Shown: positions 6,655-16,028, counted from the first letter of the stretch. The stretch: 64,000 nt of DNA from Brevibacterium sp. CS2 (GCF_005280295.1 NZ_CP040020.1:1054001-1118000); one strand, 5' to 3'. Numbers and translations: made by a program. Notes: generated from the letters alone by a model not told the origin.

Positions 6655-9015
6655 TCAGACGGGAGCGGGCTCCTCGGCGTCGGTGCGACCGCCCTGTCCG
6701 CCCTGGCCCCGGCGCACGCCGGCGAGCAGCATCTGCGCGACGTCGAGCACCTCGACGCCCTCCGATGCGTTGCCCTCGGACTGCTCGGCGGTGAGGCCGT
6801 CGGACAGCATGACGCGGCAGAACGGGCAGCCCACGGCGATCTGCTCGGCACCGGTGGCCACGGCCTCCTGCGTGCGGTTGATGTTGATGCGGGAGCCGAT
6901 GGTCTCCTCCATCCACATCCGCGCACCGCCGGCGCCGCAGCAGAACGACCGCTCCTGGGAGCGCTCCATCTCGCGGTACTCGAGGCCCGGCAGGGAGCCG
7001 ATGAGCTCGCGCGGCGGGGTGTAGATGCCGTTGTGACGGCCGAGGTAGCACGGGTCGTGGTAGGTCACCGGGGTGCTCACGGTCTCACCGGCGGCCGGGG
7101 CGACCGGGGTGAGGCGCTTCTCGCGGACGAGCTTGTTGAGCAGCTGGGTGTGGTGCACGACCTCGAACTTGCCGCCGATCTGCGGGTACTCGTTGGCGAT
7201 CGTGTTGAAGCAGTGCGCGCACGACACGACGATCTTGCGCGCCTTCATCTCGTTGAGCACCTCGACGTTCGCCTGCGCGAGCATCTGGTAGAGGAACTCG
7301 TTGCCGGCGCGGCGGGCCGGGTCGCCGGTGCAGGACTCGCCGTCGCCGAGCACGGCGAAGTCGACGCCCGCGGTGTGGAGCAGCTCCGCGATCGCCTGCG
7401 TGGTCTTCATCGCGCGGTCCTCGAAGGCGCCTGCGCAGCCGACCCAGAACAGGTACTCGACCTCGCCGAGGTCCTCGATGTCGGCACCGACCTGCTTGAT
7501 CTCGAAGTCGAGGTTCTTCGCCCACTCCATGCGCTTGCGCTGGGACATCCCCCACGGGTTCTGCTTGTTCTCGAGGTTCTTGAACAGGCCGGACAGCTCG
7601 GTCGGGAAGGCCGACTCGATGAGCACCTGGTAGCGACGCATGTCGACGAAGTGGTCGACGTGCTCGATGTCGACGGGGCACTGCTCGACGCAGGCGCCGC
7701 AGGTGGTGCACGACCACAGGGCATCGGGGTCGATGACGCCCATCTCCGCGAGCTCCTCGACGTCCTGGGCGCCGACGAGCGGGCGGACCGCCTCGGTCTG
7801 GGCGGCCTGGGACAGGGTGCCGAGCAGGTCGAGGTTCTCGTGCGGGTCGGTGATGCCCTGGTAGGCGGCCATCTCCTTGGCGTGGGCCTTCTTCGCCTTC
7901 TTGTCCGCGTCCTCGGGCAGCGGGGCCGGGGGCGTCGCCTCGGCCTTCGCCTGCTCCGCGGCCTTGAGCCACGGCGCCTTGGCGTCGGCGTGGTTGCGGA
8001 GGTTGATCATCATGAGCTTGGGGCTCAGGGGCTTCTCCGTGTTCCAGGCCGGGCACTGGCTCTGGCAGCGACCGCACTCGGTGCAGGTCGAGAAGTCGAG
8101 CAGGCCCTTCCAGGTGAAGTCCTCGACCTTGCCGACGCCGAGCACGGCGTCCTCGTCCATGTCCTCCATGGCCTCGAGGTCGATCGCCTCGCCCTTGTTC
8201 TGCATGGGCTGCAGGGCACCGAGGCTGGTGCGGCCGTCCGCATGGCGCTTGAACCAGATGTTGAAGAACGCGAGGAAGCGGTGCCAGGCGACACCCATGG
8301 TCGGGGTGAGGCCGACGGTGACCATCCAGGCGTAGGAGACGAGGATCTTGATGAGCGCGATGACGACGATGAGGGCCTCGACGGCGCCGGTCGACAGGCC
8401 GGAGAAGAGCTCGCCGATCCAGAAGGTCAGCGGGAAGTGGAGGAGCAGGTTCTCCTGGCCGGCGCGGCCCTGGAGCACGTACTCGAGGCCGCGGAGCAGG
8501 GCGATGCACAGGGCCACCATGAGGATGGTGAACTCGACGTAGTACGCCTGCCAGAAGTTCGAGCCGAAGAAGCGCGACTTGCGATGGAGGTCGCGCGGAT
8601 GGTTCCGCTGCCGGATGATGATGAGCGCGATGATGCCGAGCAGGCCGGTGACGGCGAAGAACTCGGTGATCCACTCGTACGGGAAGAAGTGCCCGATGAG
8701 CGGGAGGACCGCGTGCGGGTCGAACAGCTGCATCGTGGCCTGGGCGAGCGTGAGGACGAGCACGCCGAAGGAGATCATCGTGAACCAGTGGGCGATCGCG
8801 ACGATCGGGAGGCGGGCCATGCGGGTGTGGCCGAGGAACTCCTTGATCAGGGTTCCGGTGCGCTTCCCCGGCTCGGAGGTCCGCTCGCCGGCGGCGGTCG
8901 GGGCACCGAGCTTGAAGAAGCCGACGAACTTCCCGACCCGGGTCAGGAAGAACGACCAGCCGACGATGGTCGCGCCGACGCCGATGATGATCGCGAGGAT
9001 CTGCAGGGCGTGCAT
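6655..9015 (-). CDS. EtfD-like membrane iron-sulfur oxidoreductase (heterodisulfide-reductase-related)
   Basis: A 786-residue membrane protein. The first 280 residues contain about six transmembrane helices of the nitrate-reductase-gamma (heme b) type. Two ferredoxin clusters follow (CTECGRCQSQCP near 311 and CTTCGACVEQCP near 435), then two cysteine-rich CCG domains (VGCAGAFEDR near 525 and a second ending SFCCGAGGARMW). This order matches mycobacterial Rv0338c/EtfD, which accepts electrons from electron-transfer flavoprotein during fatty-acid oxidation and passes them to quinone. That fits the three acyl-CoA dehydrogenases in the window. ATG 9015 follows GGGAGG. Electron donor and acceptor are inferred from the homologue. 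Confidence 0.88.
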   Translation of the reverse strand: MHALQILAIIIGVGATIVGWSFFLTRVGKFVGFFKLGAPTAAGERTSEPGKRTGTLIKEFLGHTRMARLPIVAIAHWFTMISFGVLVLTLAQATMQLFDPHAVLPLIGHFFPYEWITEFFAVTGLLGIIALIIIRQRNHPRDLHRKSRFFGSNFWQAYYVEFTILMVALCIALLRGLEYVLQGRAGQENLLLHFPLTFWIGELFSGLSTGAVEALIVVIALIKILVSYAWMVTVGLTPTMGVAWHRFLAFFNIWFKRHADGRTSLGALQPMQNKGEAIDLEAMEDMDEDAVLGVGKVEDFTWKGLLDFSTCTECGRCQSQCPAWNTEKPLSPKLMMINLRNHADAKAPWLKAAEQAKAEATPPAPLPEDADKKAKKAHAKEMAAYQGITDPHENLDLLGTLSQAAQTEAVRPLVGAQDVEELAEMGVIDPDALWSCTTCGACVEQCPVDIEHVDHFVDMRRYQVLIESAFPTELSGLFKNLENKQNPWGMSQRKRMEWAKNLDFEIKQVGADIEDLGEVEYLFWVGCAGAFEDRAMKTTQAIAELLHTAGVDFAVLGDGESCTGDPARRAGNEFLYQMLAQANVEVLNEMKARKIVVSCAHCFNTIANEYPQIGGKFEVVHHTQLLNKLVREKRLTPVAPAAGETVSTPVTYHDPCYLGRHNGIYTPPRELIGSLPGLEYREMERSQERSFCCGAGGARMWMEETIGSRININRTQEAVATGAEQIAVGCPFCRVMLSDGLTAEQSEGNASEGVEVLDVAQMLLAGVRRGQGGQGGRTDAEEPAPV

Positions 9016-9072
9016 GAGTGAACCTCCCAGGTGGCCCGAGGGGAAGTCGGGCGCGGATACAGTTGTGCGGCA

Positions 9073-9078
9073 ATTCTA
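9073..9078 (-). promoter_or_regulatory. Probable -10 box of the etfD-like gene
   Basis: Read leftward, TAGAAT lies about 58 bases before the ATG at 9015 in a locally AT-rich stretch, the only one in this intergenic region. A GTTACA/TACAGT hexamer lies 16-18 bases upstream as a weak -35. Start site is inferred. Confidence 0.4.
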
Positions 9079-9211
9079 CTGAAGTGCTCAGCATACTGTA
9101 ACCGGGGCCTGAACGATTGATCAGAATCGCCCATGACCTGGACACATGCGCGGGACGCGCCGGGTGTCGGAGCTGCGCCGGAGGAGGACTCCGGGGCGGT
9201 GCGGCGGAGCG

Positions 9212-9256
9212 GATGCCCGGAGCGCACGGGCAGGTGGCCCGTGCGCCCCGGGCATC
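9212..9256 (-). terminator. Twenty-pair hairpin downstream of the DUF4235 gene
   Basis: 9212-9231 pairs with 9237-9256 with a single A-C mismatch and a five-base loop. It begins 12 bases after the stop of the leftward DUF4235 gene and would end the esterase-pabC-DUF4235 transcript. Confidence 0.75.
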
Positions 9257-9268
9257 TGCCGGTGCGGC

Positions 9269-9583
9269 TCAGCCGCGCTCGTCGTCCTTGCTCACGCGCG
9301 CGGCGCTCTGGAGCTTCTTGGGCAGGGCGGTCTCGCCCCAGTTGTTGCGCACGGTGGTCGCGGCGGCGCGCTGCACGACGAGCTGCACCACGGCCATGCC
9401 GACGCCGGAGACGATCGTCCAGGCGAGTGCCTCGCCGAGCCCGATCTCGTCGTCCTGCGTGTTGATCGGCACCGGCTTGTGGGTGGTCTTCTCCCAGACC
9501 AGGCCGAGGGTCTTGCGCGCGGCCATGGCGGCGAGTGCCGCACCGCCGACGCCGATGATCTGCCAAGCGATCTTTCCGCCCAT
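9269..9583 (-). CDS. DUF4235 small membrane protein
   Basis: A 104-residue protein with the DUF4235 pattern: an N-terminal Gly/Ala helix (KIAWQIIGVGGAALAAMAARK), the block GLVWEKTTHKPVP, a second hydrophobic helix (ALAWTIVSGVGMAVVQLVVQRAA) and a charged tail. The function of the family is unknown; it is common in actinobacteria. It starts 13 bases after the pabC stop, so it is the last gene of that leftward operon and is followed by a strong hairpin. Confidence 0.85.
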   Translation of the reverse strand: MGGKIAWQIIGVGGAALAAMAARKTLGLVWEKTTHKPVPINTQDDEIGLGEALAWTIVSGVGMAVVQLVVQRAAATTVRNNWGETALPKKLQSAARVSKDDERG

Positions 9584-9596
9584 GCGAGTGGTCTCC

Positions 9597-10595
9597 TCAG
9601 AAGTCGTATCGGGTGTGTCGGGTCCAGCCTAGTCCGAAGGCGCGGGATCCGGTGCGGTGCGTGCGCAGGTTCCGGGGTGCGTGCCCGGGTGCGGCGCGCG
9701 GCTCCGGGTCTCCGCCGCCGAGCACCCAGGCGAGCATCTGCTCCGAGAGCTCCGGGTCGCGCCGCAGCTCCTCCCCGTCGAGGGTGTTGAGCGGCACGCT
9801 GATGCGGGCCGAGGAGGTGAGCCAGACGCCGTCGGCGGCGGTGAGGTCGTCGACGGTGAGGTCGGTGTAGGAGCACAGGAGGCCCGCCTCGGCCGCGTGG
9901 GCGAAGATCGTCTGCTGGGTGGTGCCGTGGAGCAGCCCGGCCTTGGGGTCGGGGGTGAGGAGTTCGCCGCCGCGGCGGATCACGACGTTCGCGGTGGGGC
10001 CCTCGAGCACACGGCCGTCGTGGGAGAGGAAGATGACGTCGTCGGCGCCCTGGGACGCCGCCCAGCGTGCGGCGGCCTGGTTCGTCGCATAGGACAGCGT
10101 CTTGGCGCCGATGAGCATCCACGGCGCCGACTGCCCGACGTAGGCCGGGAATCCCTTGTCGAGGGTGATGACGTCGATCCCGTGCGCGCGCTGCCCGGGG
10201 TACTTCGCGTCGAGGGGGATCGACAGCACCCAGCCCGAGGCCTCGGCCAGGCCGCGGCTCATGCTGTAGCGGACGGTGAACGCCTCGTCGTCGCCGCGCC
10301 GCTCCCGATGGTCGGCGATGACCGCGTCGAGCGCGGCGTGCCAGAGCGTCGGGTCCGGTGCGGGCAGGTCGAGCATCGCGGCCGAGGCGCGGAACCGGGA
10401 GAAGTGGAGCTCGCGCGCGTGGACGTGGTCGGCGCCGGCGAGCCGGGTGACGAGCACGGTCTCGAAGATGCCGTCGCCGCGGTGCGGGGCGAGGTCGTCG
10501 ACCCGCAGGTGCGGGGCGCGGGGGTCGACGAGGCGGAACTCCGCGCCGGCGAGGTCGATGAGCGCGAGCGAGTCGGACACGGGGGCAGCTGGCAT
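9597..10595 (-). CDS. pabC: Aminodeoxychorismate lyase / class IV aminotransferase
   Basis: A 332-residue fold-type IV PLP enzyme. Diagnostic blocks are RGDGIFETVLV, the PLP-lysine segment GAKTLSYATNQAAARWA, the phosphate-binding VLEGPTANVVI and the GLLHGTTQQTIF loop. PabC removes pyruvate from aminodeoxychorismate to give p-aminobenzoate for folate; branched-chain or D-amino-acid transaminases share the fold and are the main alternative. ATG 10595 is preferred because AGGA sits seven bases upstream; an in-frame ATG at 10604 is too close to any ribosome binding site. It starts 11 bases beyond the end of the esterase gene, with which it should be co-transcribed. The C-terminal 30 residues are unusually basic. 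Confidence 0.8.
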   Translation of the reverse strand: MPAAPVSDSLALIDLAGAEFRLVDPRAPHLRVDDLAPHRGDGIFETVLVTRLAGADHVHARELHFSRFRASAAMLDLPAPDPTLWHAALDAVIADHRERRGDDEAFTVRYSMSRGLAEASGWVLSIPLDAKYPGQRAHGIDVITLDKGFPAYVGQSAPWMLIGAKTLSYATNQAAARWAASQGADDVIFLSHDGRVLEGPTANVVIRRGGELLTPDPKAGLLHGTTQQTIFAHAAEAGLLCSYTDLTVDDLTAADGVWLTSSARISVPLNTLDGEELRRDPELSEQMLAWVLGGGDPEPRAAPGHAPRNLRTHRTGSRAFGLGWTRHTRYDF

Positions 10596-10605
10596 GAGGC
10601 TCATC

Positions 10606-11705
10606 CTAGAGCGATGCGCGGTCGCCGAGCAGGGCGGGGAGCGTGCGGCCGAGCCGACCGAGGAGTTCCGCCGCGTCGTGGAGCACTCCGTCGGAGTGGA
10701 AGAAGCCGTGGACCGTGTGCGGGTACACCCAGAGCTCGCACGGCGTCCCCGCCGCGGCGAGGCCGGCGGCGAACGCTTCGCCCTCGCTGCGGAGCACGTC
10801 GCAGCCGGCGGTGACGACGACGGTGGGCGGGAGCTCGTGGAGCTCCGCCCGCCCCACCGAGGCGAGCGGGTGGAAGCGCGATCCCGCGTCCGTGTAGCAG
10901 TCCCAGTAGTAGGCCATGCGGTCGGCGGTGAGCCCGTGATCGGTGGCGAAGTCGCGGTAGGAGGCGGTGTCGCAGGCGGCGTCGGTGGCGGGATAGAGGA
11001 GGACGAGGGCCGCCGGTCGGTGGGTGCTCGTGCAGCGGTGGACGGGTGGGACGGCGGGGTCGGCCCCCGCGGCCGCCCGGTGCTGCGGCACGGCGATCTC
11101 CGCCGTGTCGCGCAGGGCGAGTGCGGTGGCGGCGGCGAGGTTCCCGCCCGCGGAGTCCCCGATGATCCCGATCCGCGCGGGGTCGACCCCGAGCTCCGCG
11201 GCGTGCGCGACGACCCAGGCGAAGGCCGCGACGCAGTCGAGGAGGGGGAGCGGGAACGGGTGCTCGGGGGCCTTCGCATAGGTCACGGTGACGACGACCG
11301 CGCCGGCGTCGACGGCGAGTCGGCGGGCCGCGACATCCGCGATCTCCGCGGTCCCCGTCACCCAGCCTCCGCCGGGCAGCATGAGGAGCGCGGGGCGCAG
11401 GGGCGATTCCGCAGGGGCCGGAGCCGGATCCGCGGCATCCGTGCCCGAGGTGCCCGCGGCTCCCGGCGGGCCCGCCGCGGGGCCGGCCCCGGGTCGTGGA
11501 TGCGCAGCGGGACGTAGCCGGCCGGCCCGACGGCGAAGGTATCGCGGACCGCGGCGACGGGGACCGGTGCGGACTGGCGCCAGGCGAGGTCGACGGCGGC
11601 GGCGCGCGCCTCGGCGAGGGTGAGCTGCGGGGCGGGGACAGGATTGCGGCGCGCATTCTCCGCGAGGTACGCGCGCGCCTCATCGTTCAGGGTGAACCGG
11701 GACAT
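10606..11705 (-). pseudogene. Alpha/beta hydrolase (hormone-sensitive-lipase family), one-base frameshift
   Basis: Two reading frames together make one esterase of about 366 residues. The first (11705 to about 11490) gives the N-terminus MSRFTLNDEARAYL and GYVPLRIHDPG. The second gives PALLMLPGGGWVTG (oxyanion loop; normally HGGGW, here Leu-Pro replaces the His), the nucleophile GDSAGGNLA, the acid near AGCDVLRSEG and the His in YPHTVHGFFH. The break lies in the run CCCCGGG at 11487-11493; adding one base there restores a single frame through a Pro/Ala linker. A sequencing error is likely but a true inactivating deletion cannot be excluded. If intact it would be a cytosolic carboxylesterase, first in an operon with pabC. 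Confidence 0.75.
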
Positions 11706-11753
11706 GCGAGCGACTGTACCCGCCCAGTGCGCCCCGCCGGCGCAGCTCTCGCG

Positions 11754-12860
11754 TCAGCCGATCGCGGTGCCGAACAGCAGGCCGAGGGCGAAGGTCACGG
11801 CCGCCGCTCCGTAGCCGATCGCGAGCTGGCGGAGCGCCCGCGGCAGCGGCGCGCGGCCGGACAGCACGCCGACGACGCCGCCGGTGAACAGGAGCGCGAG
11901 GCCGACGAGCACGGCGGCGAGGATGATCGCGGGGTATCCGGACATGCCGAACATGTAGGGCAGGATCGGGATGACCGCGCCGGAGGCGAAGAAGCAGAAC
12001 GAGGAGGAGGCGGCGCCGAGGCCGGTGCCGAGCTCCTCGTGCTCGCCTTCGGCGGGCACGTGCAGTCCGTGGCGGCCGCCCGGGTGGGAGGCGGTGCGGA
12101 TCGCCTCGGCGGCGGCGGCCTCCGCCTCGTCGGTGTCCATGCCGCGGGCGCGGAACACGAGGGCGAGCTCGTTCGCGTCGATGTCGAGGGCGGCGATCGC
12201 GGTGCGGGATTCCGGGTCCGGGGTCGAGGCCTCGAGGAGCTCGCGCTGGGAGCGCACGGAGACGTATTCGCCGGCCCCCATCGAGAGTGCGCCGGCGAGC
12301 AGGCCGGAGATGCCGGTGAGGAGGATCGTGCCGGTGGAGACGCCGGCGGCCCCGACGCCGAGCACGAGGGCGAGGTTGGAGACGAGGCCGTCGTTGGCGC
12401 CGAACACCGCGGCGCGGAAGTTGCCGGAGAGCTTGGCGCGGGAACGGGCGGCGAGCGCTCGGACGACCTCGGCGTGGATCTTCTCGTCGGCGGCCATCGC
12501 GTCGGTGGCGTACCAGTCGCTGTCATAGGGCGAGCTCGTCTCCGACTGCTGAGCGAGGGCGAGGACGAACACCGAGCCGAACATGCGGCCGAGCACGGAC
12601 AGGATGAGGGTGCCGAGGTCGGGCAGGCGGCGCCGTTCGGCATGGGGGCCGAGCAGGGTGATCCAGTGCTGCTGGTGGCGGTGCTCGGCGTCGGCGAGGC
12701 CGAGAAGGATCTCCCGCTCCTGGCCGGTCTTGCGGTCGGCGAGGCTGCGGTAGACGCGCTCCTCGAGGCGCTCGTTGGCGAGGTGGCGCTGCCAGCGATG
12801 GATGAGCTTGTAGCTCGGCTCCTGGGGGACTGCTCTGCGTTCGGGCACGGTCATGAGCAT
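11754..12860 (-). CDS. Ferritin-like/VIT1 membrane iron protein (MbfA-type)
   Basis: A 368-residue protein combining two domains. Residues about 10-150 form a ferritin-like (erythrin-vacuolar) helical domain with ExxH metal motifs in ADAEHRHQQHW and AADEKIHAEVV, and helix ERLEERVYRSLAD supplying further Glu ligands. Residues about 150-368 are a VIT1/CCC1 transporter domain (FRAAVFGANDGLVSNLALVLGVG and five helices, with an Asp/Glu-rich loop). In MbfA proteins this combination senses cytosolic iron and exports it. The start is uncertain: ATG at 12860 or 12854, both in frame and with only weak ribosome binding sites. Monocistronic; gene orientation is leftward. Confidence 0.85.
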   Translation of the reverse strand: MLMTVPERRAVPQEPSYKLIHRWQRHLANERLEERVYRSLADRKTGQEREILLGLADAEHRHQQHWITLLGPHAERRRLPDLGTLILSVLGRMFGSVFVLALAQQSETSSPYDSDWYATDAMAADEKIHAEVVRALAARSRAKLSGNFRAAVFGANDGLVSNLALVLGVGAAGVSTGTILLTGISGLLAGALSMGAGEYVSVRSQRELLEASTPDPESRTAIAALDIDANELALVFRARGMDTDEAEAAAAEAIRTASHPGGRHGLHVPAEGEHEELGTGLGAASSSFCFFASGAVIPILPYMFGMSGYPAIILAAVLVGLALLFTGGVVGVLSGRAPLPRALRQLAIGYGAAAVTFALGLLFGTAIG

Positions 12861-12986
12861 ATGAGGATCCGCGCATGAATTCAATACTTGCGCAATTGGT
12901 TGAATGATGGGTGCGGCAGGTCAGGGTCAGGCGATGGGCGGCCGTCGGGACGGTGCTGCAGGGGCCGGGCTCGCCGGTGGGGTCCA

Positions 12987-13004
12987 GGGCTCCCGGTGGA
13001 GCCC
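12987..13004 (-). terminator. Short terminator hairpin after the mutarotase gene
   Basis: GGGCTCC and GGAGCCC pair around a CGGT loop 36 bases downstream of the leftward mutarotase stop. The hairpin is bracketed by a 15-bp direct repeat, GGCTCGCCGGTGGGG, at 12968-12982 and 13007-13021. Confidence 0.55.
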
Positions 13005-13039
13005 CCGGCTCGCCGGTGGGGGTGTGGCCGGTGCGTGCG

Positions 13040-13963
13040 TCAGTCGACGGCGAGGTGCATGCGCAGGGTGTCGCCGGGGGTCAGCGGCGACGAGATCCGG
13101 GCGGGCTCGACGCACACGAAGCCGTGGTGTGCGGCGGCGGTGGTGTCGCCGAGCTGCTGCGCGGGGTTCCACACCACCGCATCGCTCGCGTTCGTCGTCA
13201 CGGTGAGGCGCCGGCCGAGCGCGGGATCGGTGATGGCGATGCGGTGGGCGGCGGTGCCCGCGGTTCCGGCGAGCGGGAACACCGAGTCGATGCCCTCGGC
13301 CGGGACGCGCAGCGTCCGGTCGGTCACTCCTGCGATCTCGGTGCGCTGCGCGTCGCCGACCGCGAAGTACGCGTGGAGCGCGGCGGTGACGGGCAGCTCG
13401 GGCGCGGCCGGGGTGGCCCCGGGTGCGCGCACGGCCCGCAGGTGAGTCCCGGCAGCGGTCTCCGGCACGGGATCGGCGCGGTGGGCGAGCTCGACGGAGA
13501 GCCCGTCGGCGAGGCGCACGGTGAGACCTGCCGCGGCGCCGCGGTGGGAGAAGCCGAGGCGCACCTCGGCCCCGGTGCCGTCGACGGTGAGCGCCTCGAC
13601 CTCCCAGGTGTGCAGGCGCGCCCAGCCGTGCTGTGGGGTCGATGCGGGGCCGAACCAGGGCCAGCACACCGGGATCCCGCCGCGGATCGCCGCCCCGGTG
13701 TCGAAACGGGCGAGCGAGGAGGTGAAGAGGGTGTCGGGCCGGCCGGCGGGACGATGGGCGAGCACCTGCGCGCCGAAACGCGAGACCACGGCGACAGCCG
13801 TGTCGAAGCGGAGGACGAGGAGGTCGACCGCTCCCATCCGGGTGGCGTCGATGCGGCCGCGCTCGCCCTCGGCGAGGGTCTCGCTCGGGAGGGAGAGGAA
13901 GTCCTCTGCGGAGAGCAGGTCGTCACGGGCGGGGGCGGTGTTCGGGTCCTCGGAATGTCCCAT
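13040..13963 (-). CDS. D-hexose-6-phosphate mutarotase (YeaD family)
   Basis: A 307-residue cytosolic sugar-phosphate epimerase of the galactose-mutarotase superfamily. The family-specific block is IRGGIPVCWPWFGP followed by HGWARLHTWEV, which carries the catalytic His and phosphate-binding Arg residues; VTAALHAYFAVGD and VVWNP give the second His and substrate loop. It would interconvert alpha and beta anomers of glucose-6-phosphate-type sugars. ATG 13963 faces a divergent M28 peptidase gene across an unusually AT-rich 300-base region. No operon partner is evident. Confidence 0.88.
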   Translation of the reverse strand: MGHSEDPNTAPARDDLLSAEDFLSLPSETLAEGERGRIDATRMGAVDLLVLRFDTAVAVVSRFGAQVLAHRPAGRPDTLFTSSLARFDTGAAIRGGIPVCWPWFGPASTPQHGWARLHTWEVEALTVDGTGAEVRLGFSHRGAAAGLTVRLADGLSVELAHRADPVPETAAGTHLRAVRAPGATPAAPELPVTAALHAYFAVGDAQRTEIAGVTDRTLRVPAEGIDSVFPLAGTAGTAAHRIAITDPALGRRLTVTTNASDAVVWNPAQQLGDTTAAAHHGFVCVEPARISSPLTPGDTLRMHLAVD

Positions 13964-14267
13964 GGAATCACTGTTCCACTCGAGTCTGAGAAGTTATCGG
14001 TGTCTCGGATGTCAAGACAATTGCCGTTTTTTCTTTATCTTTTCGTGACTTTCGGGCCTCAATTGTGAACTGTCTGTGTACTACCGTGGTGGACCATGTG
14101 ATGCGTGTCACCAAATCGTGACCTTCGCACCACGCACTGCACGCACCGTCCTCCGGCGGCACCATCCGGCGACGCACGACCAGCTCCACTGCACGACCGG
14201 CACCGCTGGGCGGCTCCGTCGAACGACTGACAGAGACGCATCCGCACCACCGAATCGAGAGGTCGAC
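13964..14267. promoter_or_regulatory. Divergent promoter region between mutarotase and M28 peptidase genes
   Basis: The stretch 13985-14110 is much richer in A+T than the rest of the window, including a run of T at about 14030-14042. On the minus strand, TTGTCTTGACA offers overlapping -35 boxes with GATAAC 16 bases beyond TTGTCT, aimed at the mutarotase gene. On the plus strand, TTGTGA and TACTAC near 14061-14082 are candidates for the peptidase promoter, with poor spacing. No gene is visible here. Confidence 0.4.
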
Positions 14268-16028
14268 ATGTCCAGAAGAATCACCCACAGCGCGCTCGCC
14301 GTCACCGCGGCCGCCTCGCTCGGGCTCGCCACCGCGGGCCCCGTACTCGCGGCGCCCATCTCCGAGCACACCGACATGGATGTCACCGGAGAGGCCGCCC
14401 TGGCCCACCTCCAGGAGCTCTCCGACATCTCCCTGGCCCACGCAGACGAGGGCCATCGCGCCGTCGGCACCCCCGGCTACGAGGCCGCGAGCGAATACGT
14501 CGAGGAGGTGCTCGAGGCCAGCGGCAAGTTCGACGTCACCCGCGACACCTTCACCGTGCCGACCCAGACCTTCGGCGAGGTCTCCTTCAGCGTCGAGGGC
14601 GAGGCGCAGGAGACGTTCTCAACGCTGTCGAACGCCGAGGGCACCGACGCCCCGCTCACCGACACCGCGGTCACCCTGCCCACCGACGACGCCTACGGCG
14701 ACCAGGCCGGCGGCGAGCTCGGCTGCGAGGCCGGCGACTACAGCGACACCAACGCCGGCACGATCGTGCTCGTGCAGCGCGGCGTCTGCGCCTTCGGCGA
14801 GAAGGTCACCGCCGCGACCGAGGCCGGTGCGGCCGCCGTCGTCATCTACAACCACTCCCCGGGCGCGCTCAACGGCACCGTCGGCGACCGCGTCGAGGGA
14901 AACATCGCGGGCGCTTCGATGGAGCTCGCCGAGGGCGATGCGCTGCGCGAACAGATCCTCGCCGCCGGGGACACCCCGGTGCTCGGCGACCTCACCGTGG
15001 AGACGACCTTCGAGGACATCGAGACCTGGAACGTCATCGCCGAGACCAAGGCCGGCGACCCCGACGACGTGCAGATGATGGGCGCGCACCTCGACGGCGT
15101 AGCCGAAGGCCCCGGCGTTAACGACAACGCCTCCGGCGTGGCCGGGCTGCTCGCCGTGGCAGAAGGCCTCGCCGCCCAGCCGCACGACGTCGACAACCAG
15201 GTCCGGATGGGATTCTGGGGTGCCGAGGAGATCGGTCTCGTCGGCTCCACCGAGTACGTCGCGTCGCTGAGCGACGAGGAGAAGGAGCGGATCTCCTCGT
15301 ACCTCAACTACGACATGATCGGCTCGGAGAACTACGTCATCGGCACGCTCGACTCCGACGGCTCGGACGTCCCGATCCCCGACGGCGTCAACGTGCCGGA
15401 GGGATCGGTGGAGCTCGAGGAGATCTTCACCGGCTACTTCGACTCGATCGGCCAGCCGCACGTCGGCACCGAGTTCTCCGGTCGCTCCGACTACCAGGCG
15501 TTCATCGACAACGGCATCCCGGTCTCCGGCCTGTTCACCGGTGCCGACGCGATCAAGACCGAGGAAGAGGTGGAGCTGTTCGGCGGCACCGCCGGCGTCC
15601 AGCAGGACCGGAACTACCACACGATCGACGACACCTACGAGAACGTCGACCAGGAGGCCATGGGCATCATGGTGCCGGCGATGGCCTACGCGGCCCACGT
15701 CGTCGCCTACGATCTCGATCCGGTCGCCTCTGTCGATCGGGACCGTATCTCCGTCAAGGACCTCAAGAAGTCCGGCGTGGAGGTCACCGTGACCAACCTC
15801 GAACCGGGCCAGACCGTGGACTGGACGCTGACGGCCGACGGTCGCACGAAGCCGGGCAAGTCGCCGGCCTCGGGCACCGCGACCGCCGATGAGTCCGGCA
15901 CCGCGACCTTCACCGTCAAGGGCATCGACCCGAGCGCCGTCCGGGGCCTGCCCGGCGGCTACACCGTGAGCGTCGACACCGGCGACACCGCCGTCGAGGT
16001 CGGATTCACCGTGGGCGGCAAGGGCTGA
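14268..16028 (+). CDS. Secreted M28-family aminopeptidase with PA domain
   Basis: A 586-residue exported zinc peptidase. A Sec signal peptide (RRITHSALAVTAAASLGLATAGPVLA, cleavage near residue 30) leads into an N-terminal segment, a protease-associated insert (GTIVLVQRGVCAFGEKV, about residues 160-200), and the M28 catalytic domain. Zinc ligands are visible as the His of MGAHLDGV, the Asp of PGVNDNASG, the Glu pair of WGAEEIGL, the Asp of NYDMIG and a C-terminal His in NYHTIDDTYEN. The last 100 residues look like a beta-rich, Ig-like adhesion or sorting module. GAGAGG supports ATG 14268. The acidic composition suits an extracellular enzyme. It is followed by a 21-bp-arm palindrome. Confidence 0.9.
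   Translation: MSRRITHSALAVTAAASLGLATAGPVLAAPISEHTDMDVTGEAALAHLQELSDISLAHADEGHRAVGTPGYEAASEYVEEVLEASGKFDVTRDTFTVPTQTFGEVSFSVEGEAQETFSTLSNAEGTDAPLTDTAVTLPTDDAYGDQAGGELGCEAGDYSDTNAGTIVLVQRGVCAFGEKVTAATEAGAAAVVIYNHSPGALNGTVGDRVEGNIAGASMELAEGDALREQILAAGDTPVLGDLTVETTFEDIETWNVIAETKAGDPDDVQMMGAHLDGVAEGPGVNDNASGVAGLLAVAEGLAAQPHDVDNQVRMGFWGAEEIGLVGSTEYVASLSDEEKERISSYLNYDMIGSENYVIGTLDSDGSDVPIPDGVNVPEGSVELEEIFTGYFDSIGQPHVGTEFSGRSDYQAFIDNGIPVSGLFTGADAIKTEEEVELFGGTAGVQQDRNYHTIDDTYENVDQEAMGIMVPAMAYAAHVVAYDLDPVASVDRDRISVKDLKKSGVEVTVTNLEPGQTVDWTLTADGRTKPGKSPASGTATADESGTATFTVKGIDPSAVRGLPGGYTVSVDTGDTAVEVGFTVGGKG

Noticed and set aside
10606-11705. Programmed -1 frameshifting in the hydrolase gene
   Set aside because: There is no slippery heptamer or downstream pseudoknot typical of programmed sites, and the same kind of shift occurs at G/C runs in three other unrelated genes.
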